Notes: a model not told the origin generated them from the sequence alone. A stretch of 64,000 nucleotides of DNA from Achromobacter spanius (GCF_029637605.1 NZ_CP121261.1:5642001-5706000), one strand, 5' to 3'. Positions 27,410 to 36,369 are shown, counted from the stretch's first letter. Program-made: numbers and translations.

Positions 27410-27924
27410 AGATGAACAAGCTCGATTTCACCAAGCGCGGCGCCACGCAGCCTTGGGCCGTCATCGTCGTGCTGCTGTTGCTGTGCGTCGCCCTGTTGAG
27501 CGCATGGCGGGAATGGGATCTGTGGGCATTGCGCGTGGAAGTCACCCGCTCCGAGAGCCAGTTGATCGAGCGGCGCATGCAGCATGAACGCGAGCAACGC
27601 CGCGTCCTGGCGCAGTCGCCGGAGGAGAAGAGGGTTGACGCAATGCTGTCCGCGCAAAGCGCCGAGGACAGGCTGCGGCCCGTCCTGCTGCGCGCCATCG
27701 AGCACGCCTGGAGCCCGCGTCTGGCCGTGATGAACCTGAAGGTCGAGGGGGCCGGCAAGGCCGTCCAGCTTGAATTGATGACGGTGGACCTTACCGAGGT
27801 GTTCGCCTTCGCTGCCCGCTTGAACGCCGAGTCAGGCTTGCGCGCCACGGTCGTTCGCCACGGCATCAAGTCGGGTGACCCCAACCTGGCCACGATGTCT
27901 ACCGTGCGGGTGGAGCTGCGATGA
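27397..27924 (+). CDS. PilN/GspL-C-like bitopic inner-membrane protein
   Basis: This 175-residue protein has a short cytoplasmic N-terminus, one transmembrane helix at about residues 20-38, then a charged coiled-coil-like stretch and a small ferredoxin-like domain. This is the layout of PilN or of the membrane/periplasmic part of GspL. The N-terminal basic stretch (KLDFTKRG) before the helix could contact the preceding PilM-like protein. Overlaps of 13 bp upstream and 4 bp downstream indicate tight coupling. Function is inferred from topology and neighbours. Confidence 0.65.
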   Translation: MPGLKMNKLDFTKRGATQPWAVIVVLLLLCVALLSAWREWDLWALRVEVTRSESQLIERRMQHEREQRRVLAQSPEEKRVDAMLSAQSAEDRLRPVLLRAIEHAWSPRLAVMNLKVEGAGKAVQLELMTVDLTEVFAFAARLNAESGLRATVVRHGIKSGDPNLATMSTVRVELR

Positions 27925-28493
27925 AATCCTTTACTGAAATTCGTCGCCACCTAGCCGCGCTACGCCAGCGCGAGGCCGGTTCGCCTTTACGGTGGAATTG
28001 GCAGTGCTGGGCCGAGCGGCTCGGGCGTGGCGGGCTCCTGGCGCTGTTGGCCTTGTTGGTCTTGATTGTGCATTTCGTCGTGGTGTTGTGGCCGGAGAAG
28101 GGCGAGCTGCGACTGCGTGCCCTGGAACTGCACGCCGAGATCCATGCCTGCACCCCGCACGTCGCCCCGTCCGGCAATGACATGGACGAACTGCGCGTGC
28201 AACTGCGCCTGGACCCGGACGAACGCAAGCTGGCCGTGATGGAACAGTTGGTGCGATCGGGCTTGTTGCTGGTCGACATCCAGTATCAGGGCGAAGACAC
28301 CATCCAGGGCCGGTTGCGCCGCACGTCGGTGGACATCACCGCAGTGGGTTCCTACCAGGACCTGAGCGCGGGCTTGCGCAAGCTGACCGATGAGCCGCTG
28401 CTGCGTCTGGAGTCGCTGTCCTTGGACCGGCAACGGCCCGAGAACATGCTGGTGAACGTAAAGATGCGCTTGAGCATGTTGGGGGTGGTGTGA
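27921..28493 (+). CDS. PilO/GspM-like bitopic inner-membrane protein
   Basis: This 190-residue protein has one strong transmembrane helix (about residues 37-57, LLALLALLVLIVHFVVVLW) after a basic cytoplasmic segment, then a periplasmic domain of about 130 residues with alternating helix and strand. The pattern fits PilO or GspM, which pair with PilN or GspL. It starts at an ATGA overlap with the preceding gene and its own stop overlaps the next start. Classical GspM sequence motifs were not seen, so the assignment rests on topology and gene order. Confidence 0.65.
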   Translation: MKSFTEIRRHLAALRQREAGSPLRWNWQCWAERLGRGGLLALLALLVLIVHFVVVLWPEKGELRLRALELHAEIHACTPHVAPSGNDMDELRVQLRLDPDERKLAVMEQLVRSGLLLVDIQYQGEDTIQGRLRRTSVDITAVGSYQDLSAGLRKLTDEPLLRLESLSLDRQRPENMLVNVKMRLSMLGVV

Positions 28494-28960
28494 TGAAGCG
28501 ATGGATGACCGCGGTGTTTGCCGCGCTGGCGCCCGGCGCCGCCTTGCTGGCCGAGCCGGCACCCGAAGTGGATCTGTTTCCGTCGCAAAGCTGGGCGTCG
28601 CTGCTGGATCGCGGCAATGCGCGGGCGCAGGACGATGCCGCCGACGCCGCCACGGCGCAAGCCGATGTCCCGGCGCTAGACCAGGCCATGCCGGCCGCGC
28701 CCGAGGGTAATGGCCCGGCCAGCGTGCCGGCTTTCATGGCCATCGGGGAATGGTCCGACACCGGTCGCCGCATCGTGGTGCTGGCGCATCAAGACGAAAC
28801 CTACTTGCTGTGCCAACGCTGCGACATCGCCGGTGCGGTGTGGCCCGGCGGCATGCTGGCGTCGCAGTACCGGCTCAAGGCGTTGGAACCGCGGCGCGTG
28901 GTGCTGCTGGATCCGCAGGGTCGGGAACTGAATGTGGACTTGGCGCCGCTGGCGCAATGA
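28493..28960 (+). CDS. PilP/GspC-like periplasmic protein of the secretion locus
   Basis: This 155-residue protein has an N-terminal signal or anchor (residues 1-20), a disordered acidic Ala/Asp-rich linker (about 40-70) and a compact beta-rich C-terminal domain. Its last segment, with RVVLLDPQGRELNVDL, recalls the homology region of GspC and PilP that contacts the secretin N-domains. It lies immediately before the secretin gene, as pilP does before pilQ. Two cysteines in LLCQRC may form a disulfide. There is no separate gspC, so this is the likely link between inner and outer membrane parts. Confidence 0.6.
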   Translation: MKRWMTAVFAALAPGAALLAEPAPEVDLFPSQSWASLLDRGNARAQDDAADAATAQADVPALDQAMPAAPEGNGPASVPAFMAIGEWSDTGRRIVVLAHQDETYLLCQRCDIAGAVWPGGMLASQYRLKALEPRRVVLLDPQGRELNVDLAPLAQ

Positions 28961-29009
28961 GCAAGACGCTCATCGAAACGAACAATTCTTTTGGGAATGG
29001 CAAGACATC

Positions 29010-30845
29010 ATGATTGCAAAACCTGTCGTATTGGCCGCGTTCCTCAGCCTGTTGCTGGGTGGATGCGCGGCCCCCGAATCACTCAAGCGCGCGCTGGGCG
29101 GTGAGCCCGCGTCGACCGCTGAACGCCTGGCCGCCGGCCGGGCGAAGCTGGACAAGAACCCCAACGATATCGAAGCCGGCAAGGATGTTGCGCGTGATGG
29201 CGTCGCGCTGTCGCGCGAGATCCTGCAACGGGTGCGCGTCAAGATGGAAGCGGGCGATGACGAGGCCGCGCTGCAGGACGTGCTGGAGTTGTTGACGATC
29301 ACCCCCGGCAATATGCGCGCCCAACAGCTCAAGACGCAGTTGGAGCAGCGTGTGCATCTGAACGCCGAGCTGGCCGAAGCGGTCAGGCTGCAATTCGACC
29401 ACCCGCGCGAGGCGCTCTACAAGGTCAACCGCATCTTGCAGGAGCAGCCGGGGTTTCCGTCGGCCGAAGCGCTGCGCGTGCAACTGCAGCGCCGCGATGT
29501 GGGCCGCCAGTCGGTCAAGCCGCGCCTGGCGGATGCACTGCGCAAGCCCGTTACGCTGAATTTCAAGGCGCAGCCCATCGTGCAGATCCTGGACACGATT
29601 TCGCTGGCCGCCGGCGTGGACTTCGTGCTGGACCCGGACGTGCAGACCAGCATGCCGGCCAGCATCATGGCTCGGCAGACCACGGCCGAAGACGCCATCA
29701 ACCTGCTTCTGCGCACCAATCAGCTGGAAAAGAAAGTGCTGGATGCACACACCTTGCTGATCTATCCGTCGCGCCCGGACAAAGACAAGGAATACCGCGA
29801 GCTGATGGTGCGCGTGTTTTACCTGAACCACGCGGATGCCACGCATGTGCTGGCCGCGTTGCGGCAGATCAGCGCGCCCAAGAACGTGCATCTGGACGAA
29901 CGCGCCAATGCGGTGCTGGTGCGCGACACGCCGGAAGTCATGGCGGTGGTGGAGCGCGTGGTGGCGGCGCTGGACATCGCGCAGTCCGAAGTGACGATGG
30001 ACGTGCAGGTGCTGGAAGTCAACGCCAGCGACGAGCTTGAAATCGGCGTGGACTACCCCAGCGACTTGCGCTTTTCCATTCTGCCGCAGGGCGAAAACGG
30101 CAGGATCACGGTGGGCGATCTGCTGGGGCTGAACCAGGGCAAGATAGGCGTGACCAGCCGCAATGACCTGTCGGCGGCGCTGAACCTGCTGCAAAAGCGT
30201 GGCAAGACCAAGGTGTTGGCGAACCCGAAGATTCGTGTGCGCAACATGGAAAAGGCCAGCATCAAGATCGGTGAAAAGGTGCCGGTTGTGACGACGACCA
30301 ATGCCAACGGCGTGGTGACGGAATCCGTGAACTACCAGGACGTGGGCCTGATCCTGCAAGTGGAACCGCGCATCAGCCTGAGTAATGAAGTCAGCGTGAA
30401 GGTCAGCATGGAAGTCAGCAACCTGAAGGGCGAGGTCAAGACGGCGGGCGGCGGCATCGTCTACCCGATGAGCACACGCAACGCGGAAACCGTGATGACG
30501 GCGCGCGACGGCGAAACCCAGGTGTTGGCCGGCCTGGTGAACCAGCAGCAAACGCGCAGCAGCAGCGGTTTGCCTGGGGTGAGCGTAATGGGCTGGCTGG
30601 GCAGCCTGTTCGGTGGCCAGAAGAAGACGGACCAGAACACCGAGATCGTGCTGCTTCTGACGCCGCATATCGAACGCTCGATGGCATTGCCGTCGGCTGC
30701 CGACAGCTACTTCCCGTCGGGCACGGAAGCGCGGGTCACCGTGATGCCGATGACCACGCAGGCACCTCCCGCCCCGGCGGAAGCACCGGCCGCGGCGGAT
30801 GATGCCCCGGCGCTGGACGCGGCGCTGACCAAGCCGCCTTTCTAA
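29010..30845 (+). CDS. gspD: Lipoprotein secretin GspD/PulD-like outer-membrane channel
   Basis: This 611-residue protein has a lipoprotein signal with lipobox LGGC and cysteine 19. An alpha-helical segment follows (about residues 30-180), then a secretin/TonB short N-terminal domain with VTLNFKAQPIVQILDTI, an NHADATHVLAAL-containing N1 domain, and the C-terminal secretin barrel with VPVVTTT, SVNYQDVGLILQVEPRI and ETQVLAGLVN. Classical GspD proteins usually have several N domains and no TPR-like helical start; this shorter lipidated form resembles MshL/PilQ-type secretins of hybrid systems. The C-terminal tail is rich in Pro and Ala. Self-lipidation may remove the need for a GspS pilotin. Confidence 0.88.
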   Translation: MIAKPVVLAAFLSLLLGGCAAPESLKRALGGEPASTAERLAAGRAKLDKNPNDIEAGKDVARDGVALSREILQRVRVKMEAGDDEAALQDVLELLTITPGNMRAQQLKTQLEQRVHLNAELAEAVRLQFDHPREALYKVNRILQEQPGFPSAEALRVQLQRRDVGRQSVKPRLADALRKPVTLNFKAQPIVQILDTISLAAGVDFVLDPDVQTSMPASIMARQTTAEDAINLLLRTNQLEKKVLDAHTLLIYPSRPDKDKEYRELMVRVFYLNHADATHVLAALRQISAPKNVHLDERANAVLVRDTPEVMAVVERVVAALDIAQSEVTMDVQVLEVNASDELEIGVDYPSDLRFSILPQGENGRITVGDLLGLNQGKIGVTSRNDLSAALNLLQKRGKTKVLANPKIRVRNMEKASIKIGEKVPVVTTTNANGVVTESVNYQDVGLILQVEPRISLSNEVSVKVSMEVSNLKGEVKTAGGGIVYPMSTRNAETVMTARDGETQVLAGLVNQQQTRSSSGLPGVSVMGWLGSLFGGQKKTDQNTEIVLLLTPHIERSMALPSAADSYFPSGTEARVTVMPMTTQAPPAPAEAPAAADDAPALDAALTKPPF

Positions 30846-30854
30846 GGACGGGCC

Positions 30855-31331
30855 ATGCGGAAGCAATCGGGTTTTACGCTGATCGAGATGATGGCGGCCA
30901 TGACCTTGCTGGCCCTGCTCTTGAGCGTCGCGCTGCCGTTCTCATCGCTGGTCAAGCAGCGCGCGCTGGAGCGCGAGCTACGCCAGAACCTGCACACCAT
31001 GCGCGACGCAATCGACGCCTACTACCAGGCCAGCCGCGAGGGCAAGGTCGACAAGCCGCTGGACCGCAGCGGCTACCCCCCCGACCTGGAATCCCTGGTC
31101 AAGGGCGTGCAGAACAAGACCGACCCTAACGGCGGCATGCTGTATTTCCTGCGTCGCTTGCCGGCAGACCCCATGTGCGAGAACTGCGAAAACCGCTCGG
31201 CGGCCGACACCTGGGACACCCGAAGCTATGACAGTTCGGCCGACTCATTCTCATCGGGCCGTGATGTGTTCGATGTGCGTTCAAAAAGTCAACGTAGAGG
31301 TCTCAATGGCGTTCCGTACAAAGATTGGTAA
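30855..31331 (+). CDS. Pseudopilin 2 of the secretion locus
   Basis: This 158-residue prepilin-like protein has signal RKQSG before FTLIEMMAAMTLLALLLSVALP, with glutamate at mature position 5. The globular domain has paired cysteines (CENC) and ends in GLNGVPYKDW, a terminal pattern shared with the next two pseudopilins. It lies 9 bp after the secretin gene. It is probably a minor pseudopilin in the pseudopilus tip; I cannot assign it to GspH, I, J or K. Confidence 0.82.
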   Translation: MRKQSGFTLIEMMAAMTLLALLLSVALPFSSLVKQRALERELRQNLHTMRDAIDAYYQASREGKVDKPLDRSGYPPDLESLVKGVQNKTDPNGGMLYFLRRLPADPMCENCENRSAADTWDTRSYDSSADSFSSGRDVFDVRSKSQRRGLNGVPYKDW

Positions 31332-31695
31332 GCGCCGCTGCGCCGGCTTTACGCTGATTGAGCTGATGGCGGTCATGGCTATCATCGGCGCGCTGATGTC
31401 GCTGGTGGCGCCGTCGTTCTTCAAAAGCAACGACCGCGCGCGCGAAACGGTGCTGCGTCACAACCTGCAGGCGATACGGCACGCGCTGGATGATTACCGC
31501 GCGGACCATGGCAACAATCCGGACTCGCTGGACGCCCTGGTTACCAATAAGTATCTGCGTGAATTGCCGATGGACCCCGTGACCGGCCGGCGCGACAGTT
31601 GGTTGCCACAAACGGGCGAGGCCCCGGGTGTGAGCGATGTCATCAGCGGCGCGCAGGGCAGGGGGCTGGATGGGCTGGACTATGCGCGGTGGTAA
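31306..31695 (+). CDS. Pseudopilin 3 of the secretion locus
   Basis: This protein of about 129 residues has a prepilin cleavage site after RCAG and FTLIELMAVMAIIGALMSLV with glutamate 5. The globular part contains NPDSLDALV and LPMDPVTGRRD, as in GspG-like minor pseudopilins, and ends GLDGLDYARW, echoing its neighbours. ATG 31306 follows AGAGG; longer in-frame starts reach further into the preceding gene. It overlaps pseudopilin 2 by 26 bp and pseudopilin 4 by 14 bp. Confidence 0.82.
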   Translation: MAFRTKIGKRRCAGFTLIELMAVMAIIGALMSLVAPSFFKSNDRARETVLRHNLQAIRHALDDYRADHGNNPDSLDALVTNKYLRELPMDPVTGRRDSWLPQTGEAPGVSDVISGAQGRGLDGLDYARW

Positions 31696-32158
31696 GCGAC
31701 GTGCGCCCTCACGCCAGGCGGGGTTTGGCTACCTGATGGTGTTGACGCTGGTGATGGCGGTGGCGACTGGGCTGACCGCGGTGGTGCAGCCCTGGTCGAT
31801 GCAGAAGCTACGCGACCAGGAAGCCGAGTTGCTGTTCGTGGGCAAGCAGTTTCAGCGCGCGCTGGCTTCCTATTATGTGTCCGGCACCGCGCCGGCCTAT
31901 CCCAAAACGATGGACGCGCTGCTCAAGGACGACCGGGTATCGTTCACGCGCCGCCATTTGCGCCGCCTTTATGCCGACCCGATAACCGGCGGCACCGAGT
32001 GGGGTATCGTGAAATCACCGGACGGCGGAATCATGGGGGTATATAGCTTGTCGGAACGAAAACCCATCAAACAGGACGGGTTTGATGCGGAACTGGGCGA
32101 TATGTCGGGGAAATCCAGTTATCAGGATTGGAAGTTTGTCTTCATGGGGGTTAATTAA
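31682..32158 (+). CDS. Atypical pseudopilin 4, lacking the position-5 glutamate
   Basis: This protein of about 158 residues has a prepilin-like N-terminus: a basic stretch, then QAG, FGYLMVLTLVMAVATGLTAV as the hydrophobic helix, and a C-terminal YQDWKF similar to the YKDW and YARW ends of the two preceding pseudopilins. The residue at mature position 5 is methionine, not glutamate, as in tip-located GspK, which also lacks it. A tip role is therefore reasonable. The start is uncertain between ATG 31670 and ATG 31682. It is the last gene of the secretion operon. Confidence 0.72.
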   Translation: MRGGKRRAPSRQAGFGYLMVLTLVMAVATGLTAVVQPWSMQKLRDQEAELLFVGKQFQRALASYYVSGTAPAYPKTMDALLKDDRVSFTRRHLRRLYADPITGGTEWGIVKSPDGGIMGVYSLSERKPIKQDGFDAELGDMSGKSSYQDWKFVFMGVN

Positions 32159-32168
32159 AAAGCTGCCG

Positions 32169-32189
32169 GGCGATTTGTTGATAATCGCC
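32169..32189 (+). terminator. Hairpin at the end of the secretion operon (weak terminator)
   Basis: GGCGATT and AATCGCC form a perfect 7-bp stem with a seven-base loop, 10 bp after the last pseudopilin gene. No clean T run follows, only AGATTATCTTTCG, so termination may be partial. The 32159-32393 gap is markedly AT-rich and is the likely promoter region of the two-component genes. Confidence 0.5.
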
Positions 32190-32393
32190 AGATTATCTTT
32201 CGTCTTCCAGGAAAAAATGGCCGCATCTCAAGGTTTTATTTTCATATCTTGACATTTGGCTTTCCTGTTTTGGCTTTGAGAAATTTCTTATTGTTGTGTC
32301 TATCCCAGCATGAAATCATTCTGCCGGGGTATCAATGTGATTGCCGTAAAAATAAAAGTCTTCGGGAATTGCGCTTACATAAGATCGGACTCA

Positions 32394-33080
32394 ATGATTG
32401 TCGCCATTCTTGAAGATTCACCCACTCAAGTCGAGTGGGTCACCAAACTGCTGCAAAGCCACGGCCACCAGGCATTCTCCCGCCGCGACGGCGATGGCTT
32501 CATCGCGCTGTTGCAACAACAGAAGGTTGACGTCGTACTGCTGGACTGGGAAGTGCCCGGCGCATCGGGCCTGGCCGTCTTGAAGTGGGCGCGATGCAAT
32601 CTGGCGCCCTCCATGCCCATCCTGATGCTGACCCAGCGCGACGACGAAGAAAGCATCGTGCAGGCCTTGAACATGGGGGCCGACGACTATCTGCAAAAGC
32701 CGGTGCGCGAACGCGAATTGCTGGCCCGCATGAGCGCCCAGTTGCGCAAGTCGCAACGCGGCGAAGCTACGGCGTTGCAGTTCCAGGTTGGCCACTTTGC
32801 CTTCAACCTTGAAGCCAAGACGCTGACGGTGGATGGACGCCCCGTGACGCTGCCCACGCGGGAATTCGATCTGGCCACGACGTTGTTTCGCAGCCCCGGC
32901 CGCATCATCACCAAGGACGCCTTGTGCCAGCAAATCTGGGGCACCGTCGATCGCAAGTACGACGCCAGCCTGGCGACGTACGTCAGCAACCTGCGTTCGG
33001 CGTTGGGTTTGCGCTCACGCAACGGCTATGTGATCGCCACTGTGTACAACTACGGCTACCGCCTCGAACGCATGTACTGA
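32394..33080 (+). CDS. OmpR-family response regulator
   Basis: This 228-residue regulator has a receiver domain (about 1-120) with acidic pocket E7/D8, phospho-acceptor D51 in VVLLDWEVPG and the lysine of YLQKPV. A winged-helix DNA-binding domain follows (about 130-228) with TREFDLATTLF and the final YGYRLERMY. ATG 32394 begins the conserved receiver; in-frame ATGs upstream are in AT-rich leader. A kinase gene follows after 154 bp. Its place between the secretion operon and the putative exported enzymes suggests it controls them, which is not shown by the sequence. Confidence 0.88.
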   Translation: MIVAILEDSPTQVEWVTKLLQSHGHQAFSRRDGDGFIALLQQQKVDVVLLDWEVPGASGLAVLKWARCNLAPSMPILMLTQRDDEESIVQALNMGADDYLQKPVRERELLARMSAQLRKSQRGEATALQFQVGHFAFNLEAKTLTVDGRPVTLPTREFDLATTLFRSPGRIITKDALCQQIWGTVDRKYDASLATYVSNLRSALGLRSRNGYVIATVYNYGYRLERMY

Positions 33081-33234
33081 GCCCGCGGGCGTTCGCCCTG
33101 GCTTGCCTTGTGCGTGACCATTTGCAGCAACTTTTGCTGCGCACCCAACCCCTTCCAATCGCTGTCCGCGCCTTCCAGGCGCCGCCGGTCCGACCGCGCG
33201 TTGCACGCACCGCCGACAACTTCCAAGCCTGACG

Positions 33235-34407
33235 ATGAAATTCCTGATTTGGCCTTATGCGCGCCTGGGCGCCAGAAAAAACGATGCGCTGCTGTTCTGC
33301 AATCTGGGCATCATCTTGCTTTGCTTCGCCGTGCCCAGCGATGGGCGGCCGCTGACCGCCGCGGCGCCCGGGGTGCTGGCCGACTTCGGAATACTGGCTG
33401 GCCTGGCCTTGTTCAGTGTGATCGCCGGCCAATCAAAAATGCGCTTTCGCGCTTTAGCCTGGTTGATCGGCTTTTGGTTGTTGGCCGCGTTTGTCGTGAT
33501 AACCGCACGCCGCTGGACGCCGATGGTGGCGCCGGTAGTGGGCCTTGCCTTGGCGTACATCTGCGTGATGCGGTGGCGCATGGCCACCCGCAACGCTCGC
33601 CGCGAACGTGTCTTGTCCTGCGACGTTGCATCGACGGCGCAGCTCGCCGCGCAGAACGCCAAAGCCAATTGCGCCCGCGATAACGAGGTTATGTTGCAGA
33701 TGATGCATGACCTGCGTAGTCCGCTGTCGACGATCCTGGTGATGGTGGACAAACAAACCGCGGAAAGCAACGATCCGAAGCAGGAAGCCTTTGCGGAATC
33801 GGTACGGGAGCTGGTTCAGTACAGCTTGACCGTCGCCCAGGATTTCATGCATCTGTCTCGCGCCGAACGCCTGGACAAGGCCAATTTCCTGCCGGTGTCG
33901 CTGTTGGACGTCGGCCAGGAAGCGGCCGATCAAGCAATGTTGTTGGCCGAACGCAAGGGCATTGATGTGGAAGTCCGAGAGTGCGGCGAGAAGCTCTGGG
34001 TGTCGGGCGACTATTGCATGTTGCAGCGCGCTGTCATGAACCTGCTGGACAACGCGATCAAGTATTCGAAGGCGGATACGCGGATCACGTTGTGCCTGAA
34101 GCGCCAAGGCGATATGGCGCGCATCAGCGTGATTGACGAGGGCATCGGCATTGCCGAGTCCGTCATGCCGCAACTCTGCCAAGCGTTTTTCCAGGTGAAT
34201 CCGGGTGCTCGGGATGGTGTGGGCGTGGGCTTGGCGCTGGTCGCAACGGTGGTTGACGCCCATGGTGGAAAGCTGGCGGTGGATTCCCGTCTGAATGAGG
34301 GAAGCGAGTTTTCACTCACATTTCCAGTGATGGCGGTGCCATGTGTTGAAACGGACCACCGAGAGCCTCGCTCTGCATTTCGATCCGGCCTTAAAGCCGC
34401 CTCATGA
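33235..34407 (+). CDS. Membrane histidine kinase partner of the response regulator
   Basis: This 390-residue kinase has four predicted membrane helices in the first 115 residues with very short loops, so it lacks a large periplasmic sensor. It then has a dimerisation domain with H box MMHDLRSPLS and an HATPase domain with N box NLLDNAIKYS, G1 DEGIGI and a GVGLAL G2 segment. A compact membrane sensor of this kind may respond to a membrane or respiratory cue. The 154-bp gap before it (33081-33234) contains no gene. Confidence 0.87.
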   Translation: MKFLIWPYARLGARKNDALLFCNLGIILLCFAVPSDGRPLTAAAPGVLADFGILAGLALFSVIAGQSKMRFRALAWLIGFWLLAAFVVITARRWTPMVAPVVGLALAYICVMRWRMATRNARRERVLSCDVASTAQLAAQNAKANCARDNEVMLQMMHDLRSPLSTILVMVDKQTAESNDPKQEAFAESVRELVQYSLTVAQDFMHLSRAERLDKANFLPVSLLDVGQEAADQAMLLAERKGIDVEVRECGEKLWVSGDYCMLQRAVMNLLDNAIKYSKADTRITLCLKRQGDMARISVIDEGIGIAESVMPQLCQAFFQVNPGARDGVGVGLALVATVVDAHGGKLAVDSRLNEGSEFSLTFPVMAVPCVETDHREPRSAFRSGLKAAS

Positions 34408-34410
34408 ACA

Positions 34411-34433
34411 AGCGCCCTTGCGGCGCTTTTTTT
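34411..34433 (+). terminator. Rho-independent terminator after the histidine kinase gene
   Basis: AGCGCC (34411-34416) and GGCGCT (34422-34427) form the stem with a five-base loop, followed by seven T residues. It separates the two-component transcript from the exoenzyme gene, which must have its own promoter in 34434-34622. Confidence 0.88.
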
Positions 34434-34622
34434 CGACTGGCACGCCGAAATCTGCTGATCAATGCGCGGTGCAGCAACGGTGCAACACCTGCTTTTAATA
34501 GTGTGTTGAGAAAGGTTTTGCCGTTTTTGAGCGCCGGGAATAATGGCTTCGCTTTCACGAGAACCGTGCGATTTCCGGTTAACGGGAAGGCAAAAAACAA
34601 TCCACTAAACGAAGGATATTTG

Positions 34623-36167
34623 ATGACGAAAACCACTTTGCGCGGTGCAGCCGCCAAGCTTGCCTTGCCGGTCGCGGCGCTGACGCAGGCTGTGCTGATG
34701 GCCATGGCTCCGACGACCGCTTCGGCTCACGGTTCCATGGTTGATCCCCCCAGCCGCGAATACGGTTGCAACACGCTCGACACGCCGTGGAACAACCCCA
34801 AGCATTCGGGTTGCGGCAAGATCACCAACCTGGTGGGAAGCTGGCAGTCCAACGCCATCCTGGGCGTGCGCAGCGACCACAAGAATCACGTCCGTGACGG
34901 CCTGCTGTGCGGCGGCGGCAAGGAAAGCTGGAAGGAACTGGACGGCAACTACGATTGGCCCACCACGGTCATCACGCCGGACGCCAATGGCAATGCGCAG
35001 TTCAAGTACCTGCAGACCGCTGCCCACATCAGCTCGTACTTCAAGACCTACATCAGCAAGGACAGCTACGATCCCAAGCGCGGCCTGCGTTGGGACGATC
35101 TGGAACTGATCGGCGACACCGGCGCCCTGGAGCGTCCGCCCGCCAACTCGATCACCCCGCTGGACGTCAAGATCCCCGCCCACTTTACCGGCAAGCGCGT
35201 GATCTACAGCGTGTGGCAACGTGACCCGAACCGCGACAACGCTGAAGCGTTCTACGCGTGCTCGAACGTGGAAGTGATGCCCGCCAACGTGCAATGGCAA
35301 GCCAGCGGCGTGCTGCAAGGCGGCCAAGTCAACGCCGGCTCGAAGATGACCCTGCGCGTGTTCGACCTGAGCCGTGCCGGCGATCTGGAAAGCCATTCGA
35401 TCATCGTCAAGGCCGGTGAAGAAAAGGCCGCCCAGTGGATGTACGCCCTGGCCAAGGAAGTGAACAACAAGTCGTCCGTCATCAAGGTCGGCAAGATGCA
35501 GCCCAACGGCCAAGTTGTGCCGCAGCAAAGCGATACCGAAAACCAGGTCTACGGCCTGAACAAGAAGGTGGGCTTCGCGATTGACCAGAAGGCTTCCGAG
35601 CCGGTGGATCCGCCGCCCGTCGTCATCAATGCGCCTACGGCCCAACTGACTGGCCCGGCAACGGCCAATGCGGGCGAGCGCGTTTCGCTGTCGGCCAAGG
35701 GTTCGAACAACGGTGGCGGCACCCTGAAGTTCCAGTGGACCGCTCCGGCTGGCATCACCGCTTCGGCGCTGAACCAGGCTGACCTGAGCTTCACCGCTCC
35801 GGCCCTGACGCAAGACAAGTCCTACTCGTTCACCGTCAAGGTCACGAACGAAAAGGGTTCGTCGAGCAAGACGCACTCCGTGCTGGTCAAGAAGCAGGCA
35901 CAAACCGGCGGCGGCACTGACGGTGGCAACACCGGCGGTAACGAAGGCGGCAACGGTGGTACCGATGGCGGTAACGGCGGCCAGACCGGCCAGTACCCGG
36001 CCTACAAGGAAGGCACCACGTACGCAGCTGGCGACAAGGTCACCAACGGCGGCAAGGTCTACGAGTGCAAGATCTGGCCCGTGACCGCATGGTGCAGCGC
36101 TTCGCCGTTGCACTACGCTCCCGGCAAGGGCCTGGCTTGGCAGCAAGCTTGGGACCTGGTGAAGTAA
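34623..36167 (+). CDS. Secreted AA10 lytic polysaccharide monooxygenase, CbpD/GbpA-like, with chitin-binding module
   Basis: This 514-residue exoprotein has a Sec signal peptide (1-35, ending ASA), so H36 becomes the mature N-terminal histidine of the copper histidine brace; the partner histidine is H135 in AAHISSYFKTYISK. The AA10 domain (36 to about 215) begins HGSMVDPPSREYGC, as in Pseudomonas CbpD. A GbpA domain-2-like region follows (about 220-330), then an Ig/PKD-like domain (about 345-430), a Gly/Asn/Asp-rich linker and a CBM5/12-type module (about 458-514, YECKIWP and WCSASPLHYAPGKG). It should oxidatively cleave chitin. CbpD is exported by type II secretion in P. aeruginosa, fitting the adjacent locus. 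GAAGGA precedes ATG 34623. Confidence 0.9.
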   Translation: MTKTTLRGAAAKLALPVAALTQAVLMAMAPTTASAHGSMVDPPSREYGCNTLDTPWNNPKHSGCGKITNLVGSWQSNAILGVRSDHKNHVRDGLLCGGGKESWKELDGNYDWPTTVITPDANGNAQFKYLQTAAHISSYFKTYISKDSYDPKRGLRWDDLELIGDTGALERPPANSITPLDVKIPAHFTGKRVIYSVWQRDPNRDNAEAFYACSNVEVMPANVQWQASGVLQGGQVNAGSKMTLRVFDLSRAGDLESHSIIVKAGEEKAAQWMYALAKEVNNKSSVIKVGKMQPNGQVVPQQSDTENQVYGLNKKVGFAIDQKASEPVDPPPVVINAPTAQLTGPATANAGERVSLSAKGSNNGGGTLKFQWTAPAGITASALNQADLSFTAPALTQDKSYSFTVKVTNEKGSSSKTHSVLVKKQAQTGGGTDGGNTGGNEGGNGGTDGGNGGQTGQYPAYKEGTTYAAGDKVTNGGKVYECKIWPVTAWCSASPLHYAPGKGLAWQQAWDLVK

Positions 36168-36243
36168 TTCCTTCACAGTTCTCGGTTTTTGTTGAACCCC
36201 TAAAAAATCCGCGTGAATAACGCGGAAAAATGAAGTTCCTGGT

Positions 36244-36274
36244 CCCTCGTGCGAAAGCGCGGGGGATTTTTTTT
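36244..36274 (+). terminator. Strong rho-independent terminator after the first LPMO gene
   Basis: A nine-pair stem (36244-36252 with 36257-36265, including G-T pairs) closes a GAAA tetraloop and is followed by eight T residues. A smaller CCGCGT/ACGCGG hairpin lies just upstream at about 36211-36227. Confidence 0.9.
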
Positions 36275-36369
36275 GCCGCGAGATTATTTTCTTAATAAGT
36301 GTGGGGAAAGTGCTTTAAGGAATTGTTTATCAACTTTGATTGCTCATGAACTTCCGGCCGAGAATGAAT

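Noticed and set aside
29079..30866. 595-residue reverse-strand open frame across gspD
   Set aside because: It is another high-GC antisense shadow; the forward frame has secretin motifs.
32421..32439. Perfect inverted repeat CCCACTC-AAGTC-GAGTGGG near the response regulator start
   Set aside because: It lies inside coding sequence for conserved receiver residues and may be chance; no second copy was found.
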